Shown one piece after another: positions 26,847-35,700 of a stretch of 64,000 nucleotides of DNA; positions within the stretch are counted from its first letter, which is position 1; each line of letters starts with the position of its first letter. Source of the DNA: Verrucomicrobiota bacterium (GTDB lineage Bacteria > Verrucomicrobiota > Lentisphaeria > JABSQK01 > JAJFLO01). Location of the stretch: NCBI GenBank assembly GCA_021772615.1, contig JAJFLQ010000115.1, positions 51,919-115,918 of the forward strand, read 5' to 3'. Made by a program: the position numbers and the translations under genes. The notes under the pieces are model-generated. The model did no database searches. It was not told the DNA's origin and saw nothing but the letters and a program-made list of their open reading frames with translations.

Positions 26847-27092
26847 ATGACGCGTACGATTATTTCAATATCTGACGAAGACAAAAAATGGTTGGAAAAT
26901 TATAGCCGAACACACCGGCAATCCGCTGCTGAAACCATTCGTTGCGCCATCAAACAGTACCAGTTGAGCGTCAAGAAAAATGAAGGAAAGAGGATTCTGA
27001 GAAATACGGCCGGAATTTGGAAAGATAAGAATGTGGACGGCCTTGACTACGTCGAGACGTTACGAAATGAGTGGGACTCAGATGAAAGTTGA
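26847..27092 (+). CDS. Ribbon-helix-helix type antitoxin (VapB-like)
   Basis: An 81-residue DNA-binding antitoxin. It opens with a beta strand, TRTIISISDEDKKWLENY, followed by two helices (RQSAAETIRCAIKQYQL), the pattern of CopG/ribbon-helix-helix proteins that often precede PIN toxins. The charged C-terminal half would wrap the toxin. A weak GAGGCAT element precedes the ATG. The stop overlaps the toxin start by 11 bases, implying coupled translation. The twin palindromes upstream fit autoregulation. The RHH assignment rests on pattern and context. Confidence 0.8.
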   Translation: MTRTIISISDEDKKWLENYSRTHRQSAAETIRCAIKQYQLSVKKNEGKRILRNTAGIWKDKNVDGLDYVETLRNEWDSDES

Positions 27093-27468
27093 GTATCTGA
27101 TTGATACTGTCATAATTATCGACCATTTGAACGGTATTGAAGCGGGCACCTTATGGCTTGAATCGCTCAAGGCGAGCGAGGCGGTGATTTCTGTGATAAC
27201 ATTGTCTGAGGTCTTGGTCGGTGCTGGTGAGCGCGACAAGCCGGCGATTGAACTGTTCCTCGGAGGTTACCGCTGCCTGCCACTTGACGAAGCGACGGCA
27301 CGGCTGGCAGCAGACTTGCGCAAAGAAAATCGATGGAAACTGCCGGACGCCTTCCAGGCGGCCTTGGCCACGATACATGGTCTTCGCCTGGCTACACGGA
27401 ACACCAAAGACTTTTCGGATGCGCGACATCCATTCGTGACAGTGCCCTATAACCTTTCCTTACCATAG
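27082..27468 (+). CDS. PIN-domain toxin, VapC family
   Basis: A 129-residue PIN-domain ribonuclease that would cleave RNA when freed from its antitoxin. The acidic active-site residues are in place: Asp8 in YLIDTVIIIDHL, Glu in VITLSEVLVGA, Asp in KLPDAFQAALA and the last acidic position in ATRNTKDF. The ATG at 27082 is inside the antitoxin gene. The cassette is intact and isolated, flanked by a broken PEP-CTERM gene and a convergent sulfotransferase, consistent with a mobile toxin-antitoxin module. Confidence 0.93.
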   Translation: MKVEYLIDTVIIIDHLNGIEAGTLWLESLKASEAVISVITLSEVLVGAGERDKPAIELFLGGYRCLPLDEATARLAADLRKENRWKLPDAFQAALATIHGLRLATRNTKDFSDARHPFVTVPYNLSLP

Positions 27469-27637
27469 ACAATCCTGTGCGAAAATAATCCGGCAGGCTG
27501 AAAGCCTGCACGCCAAAATCACGGCATGCGAGGGTGATTGGTCGCAGCAACAGGATTTTGTACGTCGGTGGTTCGGCTGCCTTGAAAAAGTGACAGGAAG
27601 TGAAATGTCGCTGACCTGATCGGGCTCGTCGACAGAC

Positions 27638-28951
27638 TCAGGCGCCACATTCGCTCATTGTCACGAGCCGTGGTTCGGTATACGAGGTGTTGCCCGTATT
27701 TGCCTGAGGATCTGAATCTCGTTGTGGCTGGGGTTTGCTTCGGGGCGCGGGGCCTTCCACAGCTGTAGTGTCGCCTGCGCGCCTGTACCCCCACTGATCG
27801 AAGGCAAAGGACCATGCAGTGTTCACTTTCTCAATAGTACGCTCGGAAAGCTTGTAGCGGTTCTTGCAGTAGTTTGCGGAGCCGGCAACATAGTCCGCGA
27901 ATTCGGAGCGTGCCGCAGCGAAGTGTGGCAGACCCAATAGCCGATAAATGCGCTCAAGTTGCGCAATCGGCGATGCCTCGAAATCCTCGAATTTGATCTC
28001 AATTAAATTGCCGGCGGGTATCCGTTTGCGGTCTTCGACATAGTGCTGCATCATCTTGCGATAGAAGTGGAGGATATTGTCTTCGATCTCTGCGTCCGAT
28101 ACGTTCTGCAGTCGTGTGATATCGAGGGTCTTGAAGTATTGGTTGCGGGTCGACATGAAGACATCGTAAGGGTTGCGGTAGATGTGAATGAATTTCGCGT
28201 CCGGGAACATGTCGAGAAGCTGCGGGATACGAGCGGTGTTCACTGGATTCTTCAGGAGGAGGCGGCGTTCGTCCATGGCTACATACGCCTTCTTCAATAC
28301 CGCAATGTATTGCCTGCGCCATGCCGCCGCTTCGTCGTCGTCGCTGTTACCGAACATAACGTATCGGTCGAAGTACTCCCGAGCCTGTCGGGGAAAACAG
28401 CACATGTGGTAAAAGCTGTACGGAGAGAGCCTTACCATTGCATGCTCTTCCTCCTGCGGCTGGTCCATAGTGAATTCAACATTGTCGGTTGGTCGAAATT
28501 GCGGAATCCACTGTTGTGCGATTGGTTTGATGGCGCGGTCGCCCAGGATCGCCAGGTCGTTTGCCATGGTCTGAAACAACGAGACGTAACCGAAATTCTG
28601 ATCTCGGCACATGAGATTGTGGAGGTAAGTCGTACCGCTGCGCCAGTGACCGATGATAAATATCGGTGCTGCGTGGAAACGTGTTGCTTCAAGTTGCCGC
28701 CCGTACGCTACCTGCTCTGCAAGACGAAACGGCAGTCCGGCCGCGGCTGTCAGCATATGGAGACCGGCGCTGAGCGCGGCGCGACGACGGTAGCCGGGGT
28801 CGATGTGACGCCAGTGAGCGCGTATATGCCGAACGTTATTCGAAAATGATCCGAATCCAGTAAAGGCGACAAAATAGTGTATCGACCGAACGCGTCTATT
28901 GCTCTTCATCCCGATAATCGCCGATCCTTTCAGCTTTCGTTGTTCGTGCAT
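27638..28951 (-). CDS. Sulfotransferase family protein
   Basis: Transfers sulfate from PAPS to an unknown acceptor. The 5'-phosphosulfate-binding loop is IIGHWRSGTTYLHNLM and the 3'-phosphate-binding segment is FIHIYRNPYDVFMST; LLLKNPVNTARIPQLL lies between them. The protein is about 437 residues, with a non-conserved Pro/Thr-rich tail of some 50 residues. A hydrophobic stretch near residues 35-55 (HMLTAAAGLPFRL) may associate with membrane. This architecture is common in PVC and proteobacterial genomes as an uncharacterised sulfotransferase. ATG 28951 is the chosen start; ATG 28909 or the upstream limit 28990 are possible. The gene converges on the toxin-antitoxin pair. Confidence 0.9.
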   Translation of the reverse strand: MHEQRKLKGSAIIGMKSNRRVRSIHYFVAFTGFGSFSNNVRHIRAHWRHIDPGYRRRAALSAGLHMLTAAAGLPFRLAEQVAYGRQLEATRFHAAPIFIIGHWRSGTTYLHNLMCRDQNFGYVSLFQTMANDLAILGDRAIKPIAQQWIPQFRPTDNVEFTMDQPQEEEHAMVRLSPYSFYHMCCFPRQAREYFDRYVMFGNSDDDEAAAWRRQYIAVLKKAYVAMDERRLLLKNPVNTARIPQLLDMFPDAKFIHIYRNPYDVFMSTRNQYFKTLDITRLQNVSDAEIEDNILHFYRKMMQHYVEDRKRIPAGNLIEIKFEDFEASPIAQLERIYRLLGLPHFAAARSEFADYVAGSANYCKNRYKLSERTIEKVNTAWSFAFDQWGYRRAGDTTAVEGPAPRSKPQPQRDSDPQANTGNTSYTEPRLVTMSECGA

Positions 28952-29040
28952 GCGTCTACAGAACGGAGTAGGGCCAGTGCCTGATGCCACGCATTCCGAG
29001 CGATTCGGGTGCTCTTCTGTATGGCGCGGTCTGCTGGAGT

Positions 29041-29152
29041 TCGCACTTTAGTGTGCCGCGGGATGTGCAGCGCCTCGCCATTGCGGATAGGCCGTGAAAC
29101 TCACACTGAAGTGTGAACTCCAACGGACCACACTGAAGTGTGAACAGCTCCA
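29041..29152. repeat. Hairpin-containing dispersed repeat with an internal duplicated unit
   Basis: CACACTGAAGTGTGAAC occurs at 29102-29118 and again exactly at 29129-29145; each contains the perfect hairpin CACACT-GA-AGTGTG. The first copy is preceded by GGCCGTGAAACT and both are followed closely by CTCCAAC. The same frame of flanking motifs, with a different but still self-complementary stem, is seen at 32247-32275 and 38536-38570. The whole 430-base gap 28952-29384 lacks a gene. Confidence 0.8.
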
Positions 29153-29384
29153 ACAGGAGCGACCGCCGGGTCGACAAACCCGGTTTTCACAAGAATATGG
29201 CGGCGAGCCGGCGGGCGGTCCTCCCGAACTCGAACCCGATTACTATACTTCCCGTGCAGACGGTGAGAGAACACAGTAGCAAATACTGGAATTGAAGTCA
29301 ACCGGCCCGGCAGGTTTTTTCAGTAGTAACGAAATCGACGGCAGGCAAAAATGGGGGCAGCAGAGGTTGTATGAAGAATTTAGG

Positions 29385-30293
29385 TTAGCGATCGGTCGTA
29401 CAGTTGCGGACGAAAGTGCCTACGCGTTCAAAGTAGGCCTGGCCACCGACTAGCCAGATATCATTGTGCGTCGCACCCGCGATTTCATAAAAATCGCGGG
29501 GTTCGTTTGCCGCCTCGTAGAGTTGGCGGCCGAAGCGGTAGGGAACGACCTCGTCGTTCGGACTGTGTATGAACAGCGACGGGCAGGTGACATCGACGAT
29601 CCTGTTAATCGAGTCCATCTGCGTACGTACCAGGAACCGTGGCACAAACGGCATGCTCACGCCCGCCATGTCGGGCACCGATGTGAAGGTCGACTGCAGG
29701 ATTACTCCGGCAACCTTCTCCCGCGCAGCGAGGTACACGGCAGGTACGCCGCCCAATGAGTTGCCGAAGACCACGATATCTTTGGTCGCATAGCCGAGAT
29801 CCGTCTGCAGATACCCATAGGCTGCGGTCACATCGCGATACATACCGTCTTCGGAAACACGACCTTCGCTGCGCCCGTAGCCGCGGTAGTCGAAGATAAA
29901 GATATGAACCGGCAGCGTCAACATCCTGGTCAAGAATGCGTACCGATCCGACAGGTTGCCGGCGTTGCCGTGGCACCAGAGCAGTACCGGCAAGTCCGCG
30001 GCTGTGTCGGATGAACCGTCCGTGCGATGGCGGACTGTCGCATGCCAGCCGTGCAGCGCGACGTTGTCACTGCTGGTAAACCAGCAGTCTGTAATCTCGG
30101 CGACGGCATCCGTCGATAACTGCAGCGAGCGATCGACGTCCCATCTTCCAACTGGATACCGTGACGGAAAATAGATAAAGGATTCTTCGAATATCATGAC
30201 ATATCCCAACGTGCCGACGACCAGCATCAGCGTAATGCGGAGCAAACGCCAACCGGGTCGCCGGCTCGACCAGAGGTTTCGCAGCAGCGTCAT
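29385..30293 (-). CDS. Membrane-anchored alpha/beta hydrolase (BEM46/ABHD13-like)
   Basis: A serine hydrolase of 302 residues with an N-terminal membrane anchor (LLRITLMLVVGTLGYVMIF, about residues 18-36). The catalytic triad is readable: Ser in VVFGNSLGGVPA, Asp in IHSPNDEVVP and His in IAGATHNDIW; HGNAGN forms the oxyanion hole and FDYRGYGRSEG is the usual loop. This pattern matches the BEM46/ABHD13 group, which includes acyl-protein and phospholipid-type esterases; substrate unknown. It begins four bases after the stop of lnt, so it is translated from the same message. Confidence 0.9.
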   Translation of the reverse strand: MTLLRNLWSSRRPGWRLLRITLMLVVGTLGYVMIFEESFIYFPSRYPVGRWDVDRSLQLSTDAVAEITDCWFTSSDNVALHGWHATVRHRTDGSSDTAADLPVLLWCHGNAGNLSDRYAFLTRMLTLPVHIFIFDYRGYGRSEGRVSEDGMYRDVTAAYGYLQTDLGYATKDIVVFGNSLGGVPAVYLAAREKVAGVILQSTFTSVPDMAGVSMPFVPRFLVRTQMDSINRIVDVTCPSLFIHSPNDEVVPYRFGRQLYEAANEPRDFYEIAGATHNDIWLVGGQAYFERVGTFVRNCTTDR

Positions 30294-30297
30294 ATGC

Positions 30298-32058
30298 TCA
30301 TGCCGCCTCGTCGCCGGTGTCGCTTACTACGGCGAACAAGCGACGTTTTCGATCCACGTAGCGGTAGAAGCACCACCACAGCGCCACCGCCGAAATCGCT
30401 GCAGAGGCATGCGCAAAGCCAGTGCCGAATCGACTGAAAAACGTCAGCGGCGGATGGCCCCATACGGGAACGTCATAGACCTTCGCGGCGCGTGTGAAAT
30501 ACGACTTGTCGCCAGCATCGTAGAGCACATTCACCACGTCGCCATCCGGCATGATCAGGCAACTGTAGCTGTTGTTGCCGCTGCGCAGCACCGGCCGACC
30601 GTTCTCGACCGCACGGAAAACCGTGTGCGCCAGATGCTGCCGGGATCCGGCGCTCTCGCCAAACCATGCATCGTTGGTGATCGAAATCAGCAGGTTTGCG
30701 CCGCGCACGACCATTTCACGGCTGATCTCCGGGAAAATATCTTCGTAGCAGATTACCACACCGATTCGCAGCACGTCGTCGAATAACATTACCGAATACT
30801 CGTGGCCGGCCGAGAGGCTGCGGCCCATTCCTATCCATTCGGTGAGCTGCGGGAGATAGGCCTCGAAGGGCACATACTCTCCGAACGGCACAAGGTGAAT
30901 CTTGTCGTAGATATCCATAACTCGCCCGGATTTGTCGAAGAGTATAGCGCTGTTATACATCAGCGGCAATTCATACTGCGTGTCGGCTTCGGGCGGGAGG
31001 CGATAATCGATCGTGCCGGCGAGTAGCGGCGTGGCGGCTGTGGCAAAGACACCGTCCAGAGCGAAGCGCACGTCATCGTTGAATCTCAGGCTCGCAGCAA
31101 CCGCTGTTTCGGGCCACACGATCAGATCCGGTTGTGCCGTGGCTGCGATGTCCCTCGTAAGCGACGTATAGACCTCGAGAGCGTGTGCCAGCTGCTCTGG
31201 GTTCCAGACGCGAATTTGCGGAATGTTTCCCTGGACAACTGCAATACGACGGCTGCCGTTCGGGGCGGGCAATTCCTGTCCGGTACGTGCGTACGTCACC
31301 AGCGCGGCTGCGGCCAGCAGCATCGGAATCGGGGGGAAGATTACGGCCGGCCACAACGCGCTGCCGCCATCGCCCCGTCGATGCTCGGCAACCGCATCGA
31401 GAATCGACCAAATGATAGAATTTGTAGCGACGATAAGAAAGCTGATGCCGTATACGCCGGTATATGCAGCAACAGGAAGAACCCAGGCCGACGACCATTG
31501 ACTGATTCCAAGCTGATTCCACGGAAAGCCGGACAGAAACCAGCTGCGACACCATTCGAGTGTGCACCAGGTCGTCGGCAATAGCAGAATGAGCAGACAG
31601 CGTGCGCCCGGTCGCAGTCGCGGCCGAAAAGTCGTACGTTCGCCGTATTTCGGTGCCAGGTCGGTTGCGCGTGTGTATCTCAGGTTACGAACCATGTGCC
31701 GGGCAAGAAACGCCCACGCTGCCGGGAACACTGCGCAGATAGCTCCCAACCCAATCGGCCCGGGCAGGAATACCTCGTTGAGCCAGTAGAACGTCGTCGA
31801 AAAATGCCCGACGCCGAACGAATATCCTATCCAGCCGGCTCGCCGCCCATCGTCGAGTGCGAGCCAAAGAACGGGTACGAGCCCGATCCACACATACCCG
31901 TGCCATTCGAGCGGCGCAAAGGCGGTGGACATGGCCGCGCCGGAAACGAAAGCCAAGAGTCCGCGCCGGAGCGCCGTGCGTCGGCGAATCAGGCTGACGA
32001 GGTTGCCGTGTCGGGCAGAGCGCTCGGTTGCGGAACGGGGATGGATGGTAGGTGGCAT
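30298..32058 (-). CDS. lnt: Apolipoprotein N-acyltransferase
   Basis: Adds the third acyl chain to the N-terminal cysteine of lipoproteins in the inner membrane, the last step before Lol-dependent sorting. The N-terminal half has six or more hydrophobic helices (AMSTAFAPLEWHGYVWIGL, ISFLIVATNSIIWSI). The C-terminal nitrilase-like domain carries the triad: Glu in LIVWPETAVAAS, Lys in DKIHLVPFGEYVPFE and Cys in VVICYEDIFPE. From ATG 32058 it has 586 residues, slightly longer than E. coli Lnt. The frame is open upstream to 32262 but that part is repeat-like sequence. Its presence is good evidence for an outer membrane. The alpha/beta hydrolase follows directly. Confidence 0.95.
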   Translation of the reverse strand: MPPTIHPRSATERSARHGNLVSLIRRRTALRRGLLAFVSGAAMSTAFAPLEWHGYVWIGLVPVLWLALDDGRRAGWIGYSFGVGHFSTTFYWLNEVFLPGPIGLGAICAVFPAAWAFLARHMVRNLRYTRATDLAPKYGERTTFRPRLRPGARCLLILLLPTTWCTLEWCRSWFLSGFPWNQLGISQWSSAWVLPVAAYTGVYGISFLIVATNSIIWSILDAVAEHRRGDGGSALWPAVIFPPIPMLLAAAALVTYARTGQELPAPNGSRRIAVVQGNIPQIRVWNPEQLAHALEVYTSLTRDIAATAQPDLIVWPETAVAASLRFNDDVRFALDGVFATAATPLLAGTIDYRLPPEADTQYELPLMYNSAILFDKSGRVMDIYDKIHLVPFGEYVPFEAYLPQLTEWIGMGRSLSAGHEYSVMLFDDVLRIGVVICYEDIFPEISREMVVRGANLLISITNDAWFGESAGSRQHLAHTVFRAVENGRPVLRSGNNSYSCLIMPDGDVVNVLYDAGDKSYFTRAAKVYDVPVWGHPPLTFFSRFGTGFAHASAAISAVALWWCFYRYVDRKRRLFAVVSDTGDEAA

Positions 32059-32756
32059 GGGAGATATGGGGCGATTCGGTGCAGGTATGTCGAGGGCAAA
32101 TGAACGATACAATTTAATGCGATTGGAACTGCGGTGGAACGTACCGCAACGCCGAGGCACATACAAGAAGTGCGGGAAAGCATAGGACGCGAAAGCGGCT
32201 GGGTTTTGGTGGTGGGATAGTGGAAGTCGGTTGCGAGATCGGAATCGGGGCGTGACACCCACGACAAATCGTGCTGTGACGTGTTTCGCACACCTCTTGC
32301 AGATTTGTGATTATGTCGTCCTGCGTTGGTTCACAGCTTTAGATGTGGGTTTCACGCCACGTCCACCGCGCAATCCGAATCGTATCGCGCAAGCACACTG
32401 AAGTGCTCTCCAACAGAACGACTTCCGTGGCCGTTGGCGCTTCAGCAGATTTTCACTGTTCCAACTCCCGTTCTCGACGGGGCGCGAAACCCAACAGACG
32501 GTCGTACGCGTATTCCTACGTCCTGCATGGTCATTTTCGTCCATCCGCCATTCGATCTGTATTGACATGATATCAGAGGCTGATAGGTTGTTGCTTTGCG
32601 ACGTTTGATGCGCGCAGTCCGGGACGTGGGCATTGCCTGTATTCGCAAGGATTAACCGGGCATAGAATGTTGCGGGCCCATGTATCAGTCAGACTTCGCG
32701 CGGCGCTTCAATAACGTCCGGTCGCCTCCGTCCTTTACGCGGGAGACGCAATTTCG
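32059..32756. repeat. 700-base gene-free region holding several degraded copies of the hairpin repeat
   Basis: No gene is supported. GGGGCGTGACACCCACGAC at about 32247-32265 leads into the hairpin CACGACAAATCGTG; GTGGGTTTCACGCC at 32345-32358 is the same motif in the opposite orientation; GGGGCGCGAAACCCAAC near 32470 is a further weak copy. CACACTGAAGTGCTCTCCAAC near 32394 matches the repeat end. TTGACA occurs at 32562 but no good -10 follows. The end of the region supplies a GGGAGA ribosome-binding site for the TTG-started protease gene. Confidence 0.65.
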
Positions 32757-35700
32757 TTGGCACGAGGATTTTCGTTGGCTTTCACCACTCTGGAATCGAA
32801 TATCAACAGACACTCTTGGGCAGCAGTCGCAATGGTGGTGTTCGTCGGCGTGGCTTATGCCGACTCTGGTTCGAAATCCAGACAAAATGCAACGCGCGAC
32901 ATTGTTTTCTCCGCCTACGACGACAGCCGCGCATCCGTGCCCGGCCGTCCATCCGTTTCCGAAAAAACGGTGCATATCGGGATGCCCGGGGCAGGTGCGT
33001 GGCGACTACTGCGGGATAACCGAACCGGGGGCGTCAGACGGCTGCGGGGTGGAAAGACAGAGCCGCTGGCCACTGATCCGCAGCGCGCCTGCGAAATCTT
33101 CCTTGACGCGACGAAACACCTGTTCGGCATTCGCTCTGTGGAACGCGAGCTCACGTGCGTCCGCACGCGCCGCAGTCCGGCGGGAATGCACGTGTGGTTC
33201 GAGCAGCGTTGCGATGCGTGGCCCGTTTATCTTTGTCAGATTTCGCTGCATCTCGATGCTGCCAACGCGGTGTACGCCGTGACCAGTTCATTTTTGCCGC
33301 GTGCAACGGCGCCGCTATCGCCGGTCATTGATGCGGCGACTGCGGTGCGTACCGCGACCGAGTATGTCGGTGCCGCCGGGTCCGTCACCAACGGTCCGCA
33401 GGTGGCGTTGTGCGTCTACCCGATGCCACCCCATTCACGGCCGGCCTGGAATGTCTGTTTCTTCAGCCGCCGGCCCAAAGGGATGTGGCTGTGCATGGTA
33501 GATGCTGAGACGGGTTTGATGCTGGAGTGCCGCAATCTCGCGCGATTCGTCGACGGCACCGGCGACGTCTTCGACCCGAACCCGGTTGTCGCGCTGTGCA
33601 ATCCGGCGTTGCAGGACGACAACGATGCGGACAGTGCAGTTCCTGCGGCTGCCTACAGCACAGTGACCTTGAAAGGCCTTGACGGCTCCGGATTTCTCCG
33701 TGGCGAATACGCCGAAATGCGCGGCGCACATTCGCTTGCGCGGGAACCCGCCCCCTTTGTATACGACTACACGCGAAGCGATGATCGCTTTGAGGAGGTC
33801 ACAGCCTATTATCATATCGATCGTGCTCAGCGATACATTCAATCACTCGGATTTACAGGTCTGCTGGACTATCCCCTGCATGTATATGTCAATTCCGAAC
33901 GTGATGCGGGGACGGGCGAGGCCATACCTTGGCGTGAAGATAGTTCCAATTATGTTCCGCCGCTGCTCGGGGTCGAGCGGCTGGAGTTTGGCGACGGCGG
34001 CGACGGCGGCGTCGACCATGCAGAAGATGCCACCGTGATTCTGCATGAGTACGGCCACGCGATTCAAGAGAACCAGGTACCACTATTTGGAACCAGTAGC
34101 CAGGGTGACGCGATCGGCGAGGGCTTCAGTGATTATTTCGCTGCCTCAATGTTTGCCGACGACCATGTTGGTTGCGAGCACCGGCTGTGCGTGGGCAGTT
34201 GGAAGAATGCGCCGTGCTTGAGGCCGGTCAACGGAAACAAGATTTTCCCGCAGGACGTTATCAACCAGCATCATAGTGACGGTGAAATCTGGTCGGGTGC
34301 ATTATGGGCTGTGCGCGACGCCCTCGGCGGGACGGTTACCGACACGCTCGTAATTCAGAGTCACTATTACCTGAATGCGGACGCTGCGTTCGCGGATGCA
34401 TCCGCGGCCATACTACTTGCAGACGCGGTTCTCTATGATGGTATCCACCAGAATACGATTCGCGCCGTGCTTTCCGCACGCGGTCTGCTGCAGGACGTGG
34501 TCGACGATTACCTTGAGAACAACGACCGGTGCGTCGCGCCAAAGTTTGTCGGAAGCGGCGCATATCCAGGATTGAAAATGCTGGATGATGATTACTACTA
34601 CGTTGCGTTAAGCGCCGGCGATCAGGCAAATGTTGCGATTGATTTCGTGGATGCCAATGGTGACATCGACCTGGAATTACTGGATAACCTCTGCGGCGAT
34701 ATCCTGTCATTCTCGAGAACGGTGAACAACCGCGAGCAGGTAAGTTTTGCTAATACCGGCACAGAATTAAAGACCTATTCGATTCGTGTTTACAGTTTCG
34801 ACGGGAAACCGACAGCCTACGGCATGACGATATCCGGTACAAGCGACATTCCGCCGGATATTGTTGATTCCACACCGGCGGACGGCGGCATCGTGCTTTC
34901 ACAATCCGAGACCTTCGTGGTGACGTTTTCGGAACAGGTAACGGGATTCGACCTGTCCGACATCACCCTGGACGGTACCGCGGCTGCAACAGCCGTTGTG
35001 TCGGGATTGCAGTCAATACAGGAGACGACCAGCTGGCAGTTTGTGGTATCCGGATTGGTTGACGGTACCTTGACAATTAGGCTTGGAACCGACGCCGGGG
35101 ACATTGTCGATACCGGCGGACTCAGCCTTGTACCAACTACGATGACAGTTGCCGTCACCACGCGATCCGACGAGCCGGCCCTGTTTTTCGAACCGTTTTC
35201 GCAGGTTGCACTGAACCGGATCAAGTTCGAGACACTCTTGCTCGACCCCTTTTTCCCCAACCTCAGTCTTGACCGCTCATCTTGGTCGATCACCTCTGGC
35301 GCCGCAATAAGTGATCTTGGAACCGGTGAGCCGAGCGCGCCGATCGCGGTGCTGTTGTTCGGTCGACCGGAAGGCGGCGACACGCTGGAGTCAACAATTC
35401 TCGATCTTTCGGACATCGGAAACGCCACCGTTACCTATCACTACCAGCAGTCCGGCGAGCTGTTTGTTGCGCCGTTCGTCGGCGACGATCTGGTACTCGA
35501 ATACCGAAACCGAAATGGCGACTGGGTGGAGGTGGGTCGGAAGCTTGGGTCCGCACCTGCGCACGTGACATTTCAGGCCAGCGTCGTAACGCTGCCAACT
35601 GATGCGATGCACCCCTTTTTTCAGTTTCGATTTCGGAATATTGGGGCCGGAACGGTTTTCGGAGAGCCGGGGGATCATTGGTTTGTAGATGACATACAGG

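Noticed and set aside
28043..28849. 268-codon + strand frame opposite the sulfotransferase
   Set aside because: The PAPS-binding motifs are on the other strand; this frame has none.
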